Assembly (NCBI RefSeq): GCF_020497125.1
Contig: NC_059082.1
Span: 52,846,524-52,910,523, forward strand
Reading direction: 5' to 3'
DNA length: 64,000 bases
Origin: Mauremys mutica
Lineage: Eukaryota; Chordata; Testudines; Geoemydidae
In this document: positions 33,872-45,550 of the stretch, piece after piece
Layout of the letters: each line of letters begins with the position of its first letter
How positions within the stretch are numbered: position 1 is the first letter of the stretch
Translations under genes and position numbers: made by a program
The notes under the pieces: model-generated
Database searches by the model: none
Seen by the model: only the letters and a program-made list of their open reading frames with translations
What the model was told of the DNA's origin: nothing

Positions 33872-35166
33872 CTCCACTGGTATCCAAACTTTGTGATGAA
33901 ACACTCCATATTATACCTGAGGAAAGATTTTCATATTGGAGCTGCTGTGCACCCCTGTAATGCTCTTTCAGTGAACGGCCTCACAGGCAGGAAAACTCAG
34001 GGCAACAGTGACGTTTAGAGAATATTCCCAGAGATCAACTTTCAAAGGTGTAAATGGGAGTATTTGTGCCAGACACCTGATTCCAAGGGTTATGCTCCTC
34101 CTCCACTCAGGGTAAGGAAATAATACCATGTGACCTATGTGTGCAATCAAAACGAACTCAAATGTTGAATGCTAGAGTACTGGCAAAAGAGCTGCTTGCA
34201 CCCAACAGAGCAAGAATTATTCACCCGAGGCGGGGGTGGGGGGGATTCCAGAGGAAATGGATGCTGGAAAATTGTAATGTGCTCGTTCACAGTTCCCAAA
34301 CAAGAAAGAACCCCCCCTCTCTCTTACTCCCCCTACACATGAAATTCATCAGCTAATAATCCCTAAGAATCACGTGTTCAGATCTGATATCATTGTGCAG
34401 CAGCTGTTGTAATTTTATCTCCTTGGGATAGACCAACAGGTGTGAGATTACATCACACAGTAACGCCACAGTATGCAAATCCATACATGGGCCGGGCCTG
34501 TCTGTGGCTGTGATCACAGGTGCTGCTGGGCTCGGTTCTTGGGATCTCCTTGGGTGTGAGGCCACCTCTCTCAGCTTTTCTGGGTGTTTTGTGCCTAATG
34601 TGGTCTGTACTTGTGTAGTAGTAGGATTTTATGTTAGTGTTTTGTATAATTTAAAATGAAGGACAAAGAATAATAATGTAGCATGTATTAAATGTATTGG
34701 TGTATGATTTTACCATATTGTGCCAGCCACCCTTTCGGAAAGCAGAAAGGAATGGCCTAATGGGCCATTGGTAGAGATGCATCAGCCGGAATCTGTGTCT
34801 GTGCTGAATTTAAGGCCGTGACAGATCTTTTAGGGTCACCACTTAGTTGTAGGTTTAGCATTTAAAAATAAGTAAAAGAATGCAATGGTTGTTTTTCTCT
34901 TGCGTTGCAATTTGATGTTTCTGTTCAAATGTTCTGTGTATATCAATTCTGTGTTGTGTGTGAATAAGGAATGTGTGTTAAGAGATAAGTGTGAAGGCCA
35001 TCACTGAACCAAATGTTCTAGGGAGGAACTGAAAACAGACGCAAGGTTGCCAGGAGGTTGCAACGCGCCCCTATTGAAATGTCAGAACAGGGCAAATTGA
35101 CAACTCTAAAGATGAGACAGGTACCTATAAGCATAACACTTGTGCTGTAGACATAGGGACTGAGGG
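33872..35166. other. No gene recognised
   Basis: No domain or paired repeat ends were found. Confidence 0.3.
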
Positions 35167-35266
35167 ACCCGCTGCTGAATTGCTGCCGAAGAGCCGGATA
35201 TGCCGCCCCTTTCCATTGGCTGACCCAAGCACCTACTTGCTGCGCTGGTGCCTGGAGCCGACCCTG
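35167..35266 (-). mobile_element. End fragment of a hAT-like element
   Basis: The minus strand starts at 35,266 with CAGGGTCGGCTCCAGGCACC, the same end type as the element at 3283, followed by the GGTGCTTGGGTCAGCC motif. The partner end was not found. It interrupts or abuts the repeat at 35,267-35,436. Confidence 0.6.
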
Positions 35267-35436
35267 ATTACATGGGGGGTTGCAAGCTGTCAGCCCCCTC
35301 CCCAAACCCTGCTTTGCATCCACCATTTATAATGGTGTTAAATATATTTAAAAACTGTTTTTAATTTATAAGGAGAGGTCGCACTCAGAGGCTTGCTATG
35401 TGAAAGGGGTCACCAGTATAAAAGTTTGAGAACTAT
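35267..35436 (-). mobile_element. hAT/Charlie-like fragment
   Basis: The minus strand from 35,436 reads ATAGTTCTCAAACTTTTATA then GGTGACCCCTTTCAC, a common hAT MITE end (CAGTGGTTCTCAAACT-type). The other end is missing. Confidence 0.5.
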
Positions 35437-35529
35437 TGCTATAGGAAGTGCCGGGGGCAGGAAAAAGACTGCAGCACCACACCCAGCCGCTAGGAAGCAC
35501 TCAAGAGGTGAGTGCTGCTCTGTCACATC

Positions 35530-36690
35530 CCCCCTTTTCTTTTTCCTCAAGAATAAACATGCTCAGTTTTTTTTATAACTGTAGCAGGGTGCTTACCCTG
35601 CTCCTGACCTGAAGGGGCAAGGTTGTGCGGCACAGCCCTGGGGGAGGGTTGTGGCTGGGAGCTACTAAGCTGGGCTGATTGGGAAGTGGCTGCAGCTGGA
35701 TCACACCCTAATCAGGCCACAGCTGGCCTGTATAAAGAGGCCAGGGAAGCCAGGGGCAGACAGAGTCTCTCTCTAGCTGTAGAGGGAGAAGGGCCTGGCT
35801 GCAGGGAGCTAGAGACAGGGTACCTGAGTGAAGCAGGGCTGGGGAAAGGCAGAGAAGCTGGGGAGCTCCAGCCTGGAAAGCCTCAGGCTGCGGCCTAGCA
35901 GAGGGCCAACAGGTACTGGGGATTGCAGAAGGCAGCCCAGGGGTAGGGCAAGGCAGCAGGTCCAAACTCTCCTTGCCAGTGATGAGTTGGCTGATACTGC
36001 AGTCTGCCCCAGAGTGTGGGGCTAGATGATGACTGGCAGTAGCCTTATACTGAGGCAAGGTGGGAATAGTGGGTGGGGGTTCCCCAGGGAGGGGAGACCC
36101 TAAGACTGAGGAGATTACTGCTAGGGAGCAGCACCCCAGGTAAAAGGGCACCGGGGTCCTGGGAGGAACACGGGGGCCAGTAGCTGGAAGGCGGATCACT
36201 GGCGTGCAGAGGGTGCTCCGGAGCTGGAATGAGCTAATTCCCAGGAGTCACCAGCAGGAGGCGCGGCAGGGGTGAGTCCGCTCATCTACAATAACATTTC
36301 CTCATAGGTCAGGTTTTCAAAACCTTTGATAATTTTTGTTGCTCTCCTCTGGACTGTCTCTAGTCTGTCCACATCTTTCCTAAAGTGTGGTGCCCAGAAC
36401 AGGACACAGGACTCCAGCTGAGGCCTTGCCAGCGCTGAGTAGAGCGGGGCAGTTACCTCCCATGTCTTACATACAACGCTGCTGTTAATACACCCCAAAT
36501 TACTATTAGCCTTTTGCATCTGCATCACACTGCTGATTCATATTCAACTTACAATTCATTATAACCCTGAGATGCTTTTCAGCAGTGCTACCACCTAGCC
36601 AGAGATTCCCCATTTTGTAGTTGTGCCTTTGATTTTTCCTTCCTAAGTGAAATGCTTTGCACTTGTCTTTCACACCAGTGAAACAGGAAA
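35530..36690 (-). mobile_element. CR1 LINE fragment split by a solo LTR
   Basis: The CR1 text is at about 35,530-35,579 and resumes at 36,291-36,690. Minus frames give APLYSALARPQLESCVLFW, VQRRATKIIKGFENLTYEE, then upstream KCKAFHLGRKN and AEKHLRVIM, all CR1 reverse transcriptase C-terminal motifs with frame breaks. The 3' tail is absent. The LTR insertion cut it cleanly, with a 5-bp duplication. Confidence 0.85.
35580..36290 (+). mobile_element. Solo LTR (711 bp) with perfect 5-bp TSD
   Basis: The unit starts TGTAGCAGGG, ends CTCATCTACA and is flanked on both sides by ATAAC (35,575-35,579 and 36,291-36,295). A TATAAAGAGG box lies at about 35,731. The single LTR with TSD implies that an LTR retrotransposon inserted into the CR1 and then lost its interior by LTR-LTR recombination. 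A Gypsy origin is likely from the 5-bp TSD and TG...CA ends, but is not proven. The open frames inside are fortuitous. Confidence 0.88.
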
Positions 36691-38489
36691 CCAAGATTCA
36701 AGAGGCAGCAGTTCACGCTGCCTGCTGCCATGTGGAAAATATTCTGCATGCTGACAGCATCCTCCACCCCAGGGCAGCTGTCTCTGGGCTGGGGGGTGGC
36801 AGCTCGCTCCCGCATAGCAAGCTGTGGGCACTCTAGCTGGGGCGTTGGGGGGGAATGTTAATGGCCTGGGAATGTTAATGGCCATACAGAGTGGGCCTAC
36901 TGCAGTCTGGCTTGGGGGCCTGGAGGGGAGGAGGCGCCCCTCCTAGAGTGTGGTGGCTGCAGTGGGGCTGCCTTCCTGCACTCTGCAGGGCAAATGTGGC
37001 ACATGGGCTCCTGTAGGGTGGCACATCTCCAGGGCTTCTGGGAGCGAGGACACCCCCAGCTCTAGCTGGGCTGCAGGGGTGGAGCAGGGAATGCCTTGCA
37101 GTGAGTGCAGGGAGGCTGCCAGCCTCCGCTCTCACAGCTTCCTCTGCTGGTGCCCAGGCAGGGTGCAGGAGGTGGCAGCAGCGGCTGGCTGGGGGCGAGG
37201 GGCTGCAGGGGGGAGCAGGCGGAGAGAGGCAAATGGGAAGCTAGGGCAGAATGGTGGAGGCTGATCCATCCCTGCCTCTCCCCTGGCTGCTTCAGGCTTT
37301 CCTGCCCTCCTCCTATCCCCAACTAGACCTTGGCTCCCTCCCCCACAGTCTGCCCCAGTTCTTTTCTGCACATGCATGGAATGCTCTGCCTGCACCTTGT
37401 CTCTGAACTGTCCCTTGTGCTTCCGCCAGCTGCGCCCTGCGGCGAGGGCAGGGGGGAGCTGGGCCGTCTGTGCTCACTACCCCAGCTGTGGCATGGCCCC
37501 TTGTGCAGGGAGTCAATTGGGCTTTGCCCCCAGGCTCAGCTCTGGGCATGTAGGACACCCCACTGACCCCGTAGAGGAGAACAGGTTTGCTTGTCAGTCA
37601 GGGAAAGCCCCTGCTTGAGGAGAGCCCCAGCGACGGCCTCAGCAGCAGGGTAGGCGGCTGGGTCTGAAGTGCTGAACTTGCCCTAGCCACAGAGTTTCCT
37701 GGCTCCATTCGGAAACTGGGGCTGCCAGCTGGGATCCATGTGGGGGGGAGGGTGCCAGGCCACGAAATGGAGCTGTCACCGCCCAAACCTCACGCCTGCA
37801 TGAAGAGCTATTTTGGGGAGATGGGCCCAGCCTTAAATCATTCACACCTTCCAGTCCGCTGGCCACCTGGACAGGCCCTTCCCTGCGGCAGGGCAGGAAA
37901 CGACAGCAGGGGGACACGCACGCAGGCTTTCTGCTTCTACACCCCTTATTTTAAGCCCTTACTTGCTGCTGGAGCCCATGGGTGTGTCGGGGCCAGCTGC
38001 AGCCCCCCTTGAGCACGATGAATGGGACATTGGGGCTTGGCTGGCTGGAGGGCAGCTCCCAGCTGCGTCACGTGGCACCATCAGTCAAAAGGGCTTAAGC
38101 TTGACACTTGTATTAACTGGAGACAGCATCGCAAATTCCGATGGGAAGGAATGCTCCTGAGCACCTGATCCACCTCCGATCTGGAACCTGGACAGCAGAG
38201 AGTTCAGGAAAGCCCTGAGACCGCATACGCTCCTCCTCAAATTCAAGCCATGTTTGCAGACTGGGAGAGACCTCTCCCAATGGGTACTAGTGCAGACGAT
38301 TGCTCCCAGCCCAAAGGAGCCGCTCTCCATCTGACCCCGGCACAGGGTCCAGGATTCCAGTCCGAGGGAGCTCCCTCCCCGTCCAATCTCATGCAGACAG
38401 TGAACGCTTTCCATGAATTCTTGGTATGTCTGACTCCAAGTCCCCGAGCTCTCACTGCTCCAGCAGTTACTCCAGGACTGTGGTGCCCA
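36691..38489. other. No gene recognised; GC-rich
   Basis: Many overlapping frames on both strands reflect GC richness. None shows a domain or consistent splice structure. Confidence 0.35.
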
Positions 38490-38640
38490 AATTTCTCCTG
38501 TCACACCTGCCCCTTACCAGTAATGGAATCTGTGGCTCCCTCAATTACTGCACAGCCAAGGCTGGGGTGGAGCTGGGGCTAGAGGCAGAGCTGGCCTATG
38601 GGTGGAGCCGAGCTGGGTGGCACTCCCTCCCCAGCCCTCT
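38490..38640. repeat. Possible dispersed repeat fragment
   Basis: The GTGGTGCCCAAATTTCTCC start and the GGAGCTGGGGCTAGAGGCAG-type text resemble a dispersed turtle repeat, but no second copy occurs in this window. Confidence 0.3.
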
Positions 38641-39180
38641 GTGGGGACTGGCCCAGGACCTGCCAAGCTCCCCACCCCTAAACATTCCTCTGTGCTCCCC
38701 TAGGGCCTTTTGTAGAGCTCTGGCTCTGGAGAGGGAGTTTGTCATTCTGATCACTGTGCAGGGCGTCACTGCCACTGACAGATCAGAGGAGCGGATGGTT
38801 TATTTAAGTTGGAATCTGCCAATTCCCAGTGCATCTGATGAGACCTTAGCTTGGACCCCTTCAGCCCTCGAAGCTTTGCTCTCTCTGCCTTCAGCCTTGT
38901 GCATCATGGCTCACCCCCGTAAAGGAGTGGGCAGAGAGGGCTCAGAACCTGACGGTACAGCACCAGGATACTGTGGTGATAGGATCTTTGCAGATGTTAC
39001 GCTATAAAGATGGATTAGCTAGAAAGGAGCAGTGCAGCAGCAGCAGGAGGCAGATAGTACCTCTCCTGAGGCTTGCTGCATCCCTGTAGTCACTGCCCTG
39101 CTGTCATGGCTCGTGGAGGGCAGAGTTTAATAAGAATGGACTCTGATTTTTCATGTGCTTTCTCCTACATTCATCTTAGA

Positions 39181-39250
39181 GGCCCAAGAGAAGGGAGCTG
39201 TCATCCCGCCCCAAAGTGGTGCTGAAAACGGAGAGGCAAATGTGCCTGAG
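39181..39250 (+). other. Weak candidate internal exon
   Basis: A good polypyrimidine tract and acceptor (CTACATTCATCTTAG) precede a phase-1-compatible open stretch reading AQEKGAVIPPQSGAENG. The stretch then runs straight into the end of a MITE (GGCCAGGTCTACACT). The donor there is weak. It is compatible in phase with the exon at 28,070, 11 kb upstream, but nothing else ties them together. Confidence 0.15.
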
Positions 39251-39485
39251 GCCAGGTCTACACTGAAAAGCTGGATCAACGCAGCTACCTTGCTCAGGGG
39301 TATGAAAAATCCACACCCTTGAGTGACGTTGTTAAACTGACGTAACCCTTGGAGTACACCGCACTAGAATTTTTCTATCAATCTAGCTCCCAGCACTTGT
39401 GGATTAACCCTCGCCTCGCTGTAGTGAGTGTCTACACTGAAGCGTACAGTAGTGCAGCTGCAGCGTGTCCAGTGAAGACATGGCC
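39250..39485. mobile_element. MITE with Harbinger-type ends
   Basis: GGCCAGGTCTACACTG (39,250-39,265) pairs with CAGTGAAGACATGGCC (39,470-39,485), 14 of 16 matching. The end resembles that of the Myb/SANT element at 11,147-11,164. Noncoding, 236 bp. Confidence 0.7.
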
Positions 39486-40164
39486 ATAGGAATTTTTGTT
39501 TTGTTCTATTTCCCCCCCTTCTCTGCTCAGCATGAGATAAAGTTCACACCGGCTCAACACCTTCCACCTGGTCTTTCCTTCCAGAATGGATCTGTGTTTG
39601 TAACTGCCTGCTTTAGTCACCATGGGAGCATATTCATTGAGATGGAACCTCCCACAACTCCAGCCCATACCCAGTCTGCCCTGTGCATCATTATACCACT
39701 GTCCTACTCCATTCTCAGCCAGTGCATTTCAGGCCTGATCAGCAGCTCCCCCTCCTATATCAGTCACGAGCTCCCACAGTTCTGCCAATGCATCTCACCT
39801 TTGACTTGCAGCCCCCTTTTTCTACCAAGTACAGTTTGCCAAGTGCCAAGTTGGATGGTCGTTTTGTGTTGTCTGGTACCTCCAGGTCCAATTCACATAA
39901 TGTATCTTGGCTGGATTGGGAGCCAGATCTTCCATATGACAATCCAGTTGATGCATCCCTGTCATCCACTCCAGCCATATATTTAACCACAGGAAGAACT
40001 TTCGCTAAGGTGCAAAGTGTGTGATGTTTGTAATATCTTATTAGACTAAAACGTAGTTCCCAGTTTTTCACTGCAGAGATGGCTGCATTTCATTAGTGGC
40101 CAACTGCATCTTTCTTTGTGGATTTTATAAAGTGCCGAATAAGTCTTTGGGAGGTACCTTAGCA
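39486..40164. other. No gene recognised
   Basis: A 173-residue plus frame (39,465-39,986) has no recognisable motif and is opposed by a minus frame. Confidence 0.3.
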
Positions 40165-40437
40165 GTAGAACTGGTTGAAATTTTTCTATCAAAAAAAGTT
40201 TTGATGGAAAATTGGGTTCTAGACTGAATGAAAACTTTCTTAGAAAGTGTCTGCATCCCTTGAAACTTTGATTTTTGTTCCCCTTGTCTGAAAACCCCAA
40301 TTTTTTTTCAGTTTTTGGCTCAATGAAAACTCAATATTCTGTGCTGAATGTTTCAACAAAAATATACTTTTTCCATTTTAAATGAAATATTCTTTGGGGG
40401 TAGGAGGAATCCCATTTTCTGACTGGCTCTGTTTTAG
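40165..40437. mobile_element. AT-rich MITE
   Basis: The left end TAGAACTGGTTGAAATTTTT and the right end (TTTTCTGACTGGCTCTGTTTTA) are imperfect inverted repeats around an AT-rich core with GAAAAC/GTTTTC motifs. Related in style to 24,492-24,905. Confidence 0.5.
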
Positions 40438-40835
40438 TAGTGTCTTGTAAGTAAGTGCTCTGAATGAATGACTGGAGTTGAACTCCTCTGAACTATTGAG
40501 AGCAGCAGATCTGGCTGTCTGCCACTGGAAAGATAATTTCCTGTAGTTTTGTCACAAGGTCTTCTATTTGACCTCCAGGCTGACCTTGCTTTCAAGAGGC
40601 TCCGATGCCCCGACTCCAGGGTGGTAATATTCAGGCAAGCACATGTATGACATTTGGGTAGCTAAGCTAAAATTATATTAAATTACAAGAATAAACTCCA
40701 ATCTAGTAGCACTCAATTTCTGAAGTGTAACCTCCTTGCACGAGATATTCCTGTTCCATGGGTGAGGGAGCTCTGCTTTTATTTTGCTCCCTAGGAATAG
40801 TGTTTAGAGCATGGGTGTTTTCTCATATTGGTGTC
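40438..40835. other. No gene recognised
   Basis: No supported feature. Confidence 0.3.
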
Positions 40836-41012
40836 TGTAATGGAATGCTAAACTGTATTACACTGTTCAGCCACTGTGTATAAAATACCTTTATTTAAGC
40901 TAACATTAATTCCTGGCAGTGCATTAAAAATTTTTATGAGGAACACATCTGGTGTGTATCTTGTTCAGAAGTAGCTCTGGAGCCAGTCTATATCCGATAT
41001 AGGAGCATGACA
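40836..41012 (+). repeat. 5' LTR of the Mag-like element
   Basis: 177 bp, matching the 3' LTR in order but diverged. It contains ACATCTGGTGTGTAT and ends GGAGCATGACA, directly followed by a likely primer-binding region TGATGTTAGAAGT. Confidence 0.85.
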
Positions 41013-41129
41013 TGATGTTAGAAGTAAACAGTGCCAAAGGAGAACAGAAACAGCAGGAAAATAACAAAGGTTGCAGACAGAAGGAAAAAGATAAAGGTTG
41101 AAAGATCTCATCAACTTGTTGCTCTTCAG

Positions 41130-41860
41130 TGCCCCTAGAGAACTTCAGCTTTGACAAACCTTCACAATGGACAGACTGGAAGCAGTATTTTGCAAGATTT
41201 CAAAGAGCAAAATAAGGTCCACCAAGAAACTGGAGATGTAAAGGTATCTTCTTTAATTGTATGCTATGGGGAAGCAAGCAGAGTACATCTTTAAATCCTT
41301 TGACTTTGCTGAAGACAGAAAGATGATTATGAAAGGATTCTTTCTTGATGTATAACTTTATACCTCAGAGAAATGTGACTTATGAAAGAGCCTGTTTCCA
41401 TCAGGAATTCAAGAACCAGGGGAAAATATTGAATGTTTTATAAGAGCTCTGCATGCCTGGGCTGAAAACTGGGATCTTGGGACATGAAAATACCAGAGAC
41501 AGACTGGTTATTGGGCTGACAGATAAGTACCTTTCACAGCAGCTACAATTAAAAACAGATTTAAGCCTACACATGGCTATTCAGATTGCAAAGCAGTCTG
41601 AACTGGTGAGACAGCAAAACTAAGAGCAACTAGGAAACCAAGACACTAGCTTAGAAGCAGTAAATAGGCTTAGCATGTCTGTTAAAAATCATTATCATAA
41701 GATCTCTGAGGCTAAGAGGGACAAATTCCAGCTTACGTGCACATGGTGTGGAAAAAGTCACATCCCAAAAGATAATGCATGACCAGCCAGAGGAAAAAAG
41801 TGTAATAAATGCACAAAATATGGACATTTTGCAGCTGATTGCTGCACCAAAGCAGTCAGG
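41130..41860 (+). pseudogene. Gag remnant with two CCHC knuckles (Mag-like Gypsy)
   Basis: Reading across several frames and stops shows a Gypsy capsid pattern: PSQWTDWKQYFARFQRAK near 41,160, RACFHQEFKNQGKILNVL near 41,395 and RLVIGLTDKYLSQQLQLK near 41,500. The nucleocapsid has CTWCGKSHIPKDNA, a stop, then KCNKCTKYGHFAADC. These resemble K02A2.6/Mag-clade elements. Multiple stops and frameshifts make it non-coding. Confidence 0.75.
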
Positions 41861-41863
41861 GAG

Positions 41864-42241
41864 TTGACTTGTATCACAGACAATCAAGAACCATTGTTTC
41901 TGGGATCTATCACTTGTAACAACACAGAACCTGCCTGGAGAGTGAAATTGAACATTCATAGCAAGACTGACTTTAAAATTGACTCCGGAGATAATGTCAC
42001 ATTCATCTCAGATGGGACTTACAATCACTGTAAACCCCACCCAGAGCTGAAGCCGCCTGACACAGCTCTGACTAGCCCTGGAGGTATCCAGAACTATATG
42101 GGCCCGTTCACCACAGAAACAACTTACAAAGACAAAAGCTTTGCATTCAGAGTGCATGTGATCAAAGGACCACAGACCAACAGACTTCTCATTTGCAGTG
42201 TGGCAGCCATGATGGGCCTAGTGAGAGGCAGAAGAACTTAA
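41864..42241 (+). pseudogene. Aspartic protease remnant
   Basis: WRVKLNIHSKTDFKIDSGDN, then VTFIS, corresponds to the retropepsin start, where the catalytic motif is I-D-S-G. Downstream text diverges and the frame ends at 42,241, where the RT/RNase H section should begin but has been deleted. Confidence 0.7.
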
Positions 42242-42309
42242 TGGAGGATTTGATGTTTTTGGACTTCTGAAAGGAGCTCCACTACAAATCAACTTAAAGA
42301 GACAATACA

Positions 42310-42770
42310 GTGTGAATTCTGAGGACATCATTACCTGTTTGTAGTGGATTATTTTTCCAGGTGTATAGCAATCATGTATTTGAAAGAGATGTTGCAGTGT
42401 TATCAAAAAACTGAAGTGCACTTTTGCTCACTTTAATATTCCAGAATAACTAGTGATGGGCTACGGACCACAATTTACTGCAGCAGAATTTGTCATTCTG
42501 AATGAAATATGATTTTGATCACATTATTAGCAGCCCCCATTACCCACAAGCAAATGGAGAGGCTAAGAGACCTATACAGACAATCAAGAAAATCCTACAG
42601 CAAGAAGATTCATTCCTTGCTCTTCTGAGTTACAGAATACCAATAGCAGCTACTGGATATAATTCAGCACGATTCCTGATAAGAAGACAACTCAGATTAG
42701 TTTCCAGAGTTGGAACCATAATTCCATCTTCAAAGTGGCCAGAAACAAAGAGTAGCCAAATCGGATAAAA
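42310..42770 (+). pseudogene. Integrase core remnant
   Basis: HYLFVVDYFSRCIAI near 42,325 is the first catalytic-Asp region. DFDHIISSPHYPQANGEAKR (42,511 on), followed by PIQTIKKIL, is the region with the third catalytic residue. Frameshifts separate the two. A degraded tail region continues to about 43,000. Confidence 0.8.
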
Positions 42771-43256
42771 AGGCTAAAAGAGCTTATGAAGACTTGTTTT
42801 ACAACAGATGTCACTCAGTTAGAAAACTGCCAGGTCTGGAGCCTGGTGACCAAGTTCATGTCAACTTGGAGGGAGAAAAAGGATGAACAACTCCAGCTGT
42901 CATAAAGACAAAGAATTCAGTGCCCAGATCATATGTGATTGAGACCGACAGTGGAGAGTTCAACAGTTGACATCTACAGTTTGTTCCTCAGGAAGAACAA
43001 CCAAAAGAGCAAACTTTATAGATGGTAGATGCAGAACAATGAGGAGAAGAATAATAATCAAGAATTCTAAACTGGCCACAGCCCGATGTTGCGACTAATG
43101 GACAGTCAGATGACCAAGTTGTTACGTGTTTTGGTTGTGTAATTAGAAAACCAGTATGATTCAGAGACAATTAACACTGATATGTACTGAACTTCAAAGG
43201 CTGTGTGATAGTGTATGTTGCATAGATGGTAGGAATGTAGAACTTAAATGGGGAGA

Positions 43257-43438
43257 TGTAATGGATGCTAAACTGTATTATACTGTTTAGCCACTAGGTG
43301 TATGACAACTTTTATTTTAAGCTAACTTGAGCCATACCTAGCAGAGCATTAAAGGATCTTATGATGAACACATCTGGTGTGTATATTGCTCAAAAGTATG
43401 CTCTGTAGACAGGCCAGATCTGATACAGGAGCATGACA
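43257..43438 (+). repeat. 3' LTR of the Mag-like element
   Basis: 182 bp, preceded by a purine-rich tract and followed by the GTGTC target duplication. Confidence 0.85.
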
Positions 43439-43526
43439 GTGTCTAAGGGAGGAAGAAAATAACTCTTCACTGAGCAGAGGACAACAAACTCCACTTTGCA
43501 GAGAACTGCAGGCTGTGGGTGAAAGC

Positions 43527-43581
43527 CTGGCCCCACTGACATCAACAGCAAAACTCCCACTAGCTTCAATGGGGCCAGGCT
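43527..43581. repeat. Short palindromic ancient repeat
   Basis: AGCCTGGCCCCACTGA and TCAATGGGGCCAGGCT form the arms of a hairpin. The ACTTCAATGGG-type motif is typical of old amniote MITEs. Confidence 0.5.
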
Positions 43582-43782
43582 TCCTAAGTGTGTATCTCAG
43601 TGTCACTCTTTAGCAGGGCAGAGGAGGTGTTGCCAGTGGCTTGAAGTGCCTCCTTCCCGCTGCATTTTTCTTCATCGCATCTCATTGCAAAATACACCAA
43701 GAAGGCTCTTATGGCATGAAACAGCTGTGACCTAGGGCTGGATATCTCAAGGGCTGTTGTACTACAGAGTTTTTTGTTCTCA

Positions 43783-44611
43783 TGTCATGAATAGTTAGTA
43801 AAGGGTTAAAAATAGTACCTGGTAGGCACCTGACCTGAGGACCAATCAGGGAAGAGAATTTGAAATTTCTAGGAGGGAACTTTTTCCCTCTGATCCTGTG
43901 TGTTTTGTCTTTAGCCATCTGGAGTTACAAGAGTCCAGATGTTTTAATCAAGTCTACAAGTTTCCACCTTTCTGAACTAATTTCTTCTAGCCAAGATAGT
44001 GAGTATTAGAAAGATACCTTGTGTCATTATCTAATAATCCTATGTTTGCAATTCTGTGTGTTTGTTATTGATTATTCTTAATTCTGCTTGTACTGGTTGT
44101 ACTGAGAAAGAGAGAGGATTCTCTCCAGAACTTAGCAAGGTTATACCTTATGAGTGTCCAGCTTGGACTCATAGAGATTCTGTATTTTCTTTTTGTTCTC
44201 TTAATAAACTCTTTTTAAGTTCAGGACTTGGTTAAGTTCCTTACCTGTGGATTCAGGGGAAGGAAGCTAGGCGCCACTCTGTGGAGACAAGGGTTGTCTC
44301 CAAGCAGAGAAAGCAGGGAAGGGAGAGGGAAGTGAAAGAAATCTTTCTCCCCCTGTGATTTGATCTGTGCTTCCCCAGGAAAGTCTCTGGAAGGAGGAGG
44401 GGGGAACAGAGGGGTGTCTTGATTCACCGAAATAATCGAGTGGTGGCAGCGAGAAGGAAACCTACCCTAAAGGTTAGGGTGGGGGGAGAATACCTGCGGG
44501 TCCCCATCTTTGAACTCACAAGCTCAAAGTGGGGGTGAGACCCTAGGACATGGTGGCATGCGGGTCCTCACCTTGAAACCCCCCAGTTTCAAGTGAGGGT
44601 AGACTCTGACA
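43783..44611 (+). repeat. Left LTR-like arm
   Basis: 829 bp. It contains a CTTAATAAACTC poly(A)-type signal near 44,200. After its end lies TGGTTGGCAGCGGTGACG, which looks like a primer-binding site. The first ~400 bp differ from the right arm at only about three positions. Confidence 0.7.
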
Positions 44612-45408
44612 TGGTTGGCAGCGGTGACGAACCTGGCAAGGCATTTCTACCAAAAAGCAGCTTTTCTTTCTGTTTGCTTGGACAGGCAGCTTGAGGAAAA
44701 GGCAGTTTTGAAGCAGTTTTCAGGGTTAGAAGGAGTTTTTTTTCTCTGCTGGCTATGCTGAGGAAAAACTCTTCCCTAGAGGTGTGTCCTTCCTTTGTGA
44801 TATCAGGTATCACTCAGGATTCCTAAGGTGGGGGGAAGTGCTTGACAAAGTACATTCCCATCCAGTGGGGAAAACAGGTTTGGGGGGGGGAGACAGAAAC
44901 CCTCCAGCCAGATTTTTTTTCCCTGTGTCTTTTGAAATCCTCTGGAGCCAGGGAATACAAATCCCTGAGAGGATTTACTACACTTTTCTCGCAGGTACTA
45001 AGTAGCACCAGCCGGTCAGCTGGGCTTATTAGTACCACAGCTCAGAAGGAGAGGAAGATTGTTTTTTTGAAAACATATTTTCAGCTGGGTTTAGCTGGGG
45101 GAAATAAGGTTTTCTAACGGGCTGTGTTAGGAAAGGATTTTTTTTCTTCTTCTTTTCTTTTTTTTTCTTTTTTCTTTGTCTGCTTGAAAACAGCTAGGAA
45201 AGAGGTGTAAGTTTTTCTAACAGGCTGTTAGAAGGACCCCCACTGTGAGGTACTTAGCAAGTTGCTAGAAACAGGACAAACCAGTTTTTTTTTGGTTTTC
45301 TCAGTATATCAGCAAACAGCAGCTACACAAATGCAAATACAAAGTTTTAGTTTTTTTTTCTATTCAGTCTCTTCGTGAATAGAAAGGGTTAGGAATTGGG
45401 GAAACCAG

Positions 45409-45504
45409 TTCACTGACTGCAGAGGGGTGTGGCCAGCACCAAAAAGCAACACCAGCAAGCCACACATAAAATTCACTGACTGCAGAGGGGTGTGGCCAGC
45501 ACCA
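45409..45504. repeat. Tandem duplication, 63-bp period
   Basis: TTCACTGACTGCAGAGGGGT, with following GTGGCCAGCACCA, occurs at 45,409-45,441 and again at 45,472-45,504, with an unrelated 30-bp spacer. Confidence 0.85.
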
Positions 45505-45550
45505 GAAGGCACTGTTCCCCATCCCAAGAAATATCCCACCGCTACCACCA

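Larger units (their letters stand above)
40836..43438 (+). mobile_element. Decayed Mag-like Ty3/Gypsy element with perfect TSD
   Basis: LTRs lie at 40,836-41,012 (177 bp) and 43,257-43,438 (182 bp). Both start TGTAATGG and end GCATGACA. GTGTC flanks the whole unit (40,831-40,835 and 43,439-43,443). A polypurine AAATGGGGAGA abuts the 3' LTR. Internal order is gag, protease start, then integrase; reverse transcriptase and RNase H are gone. The LTRs differ at many positions, so this is far older than the element at 12,304. Confidence 0.9.

Noticed and set aside
35623..35898. 91-residue ORF near 35.7 kb
   Set aside because: It lies inside a solo LTR defined by TG...CA ends and a perfect TSD.
45409..45504. 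CRISPR-like repeat-spacer array
   Set aside because: Only two copies of a 33-bp repeat, in a vertebrate LTR-related region, with no cas genes.
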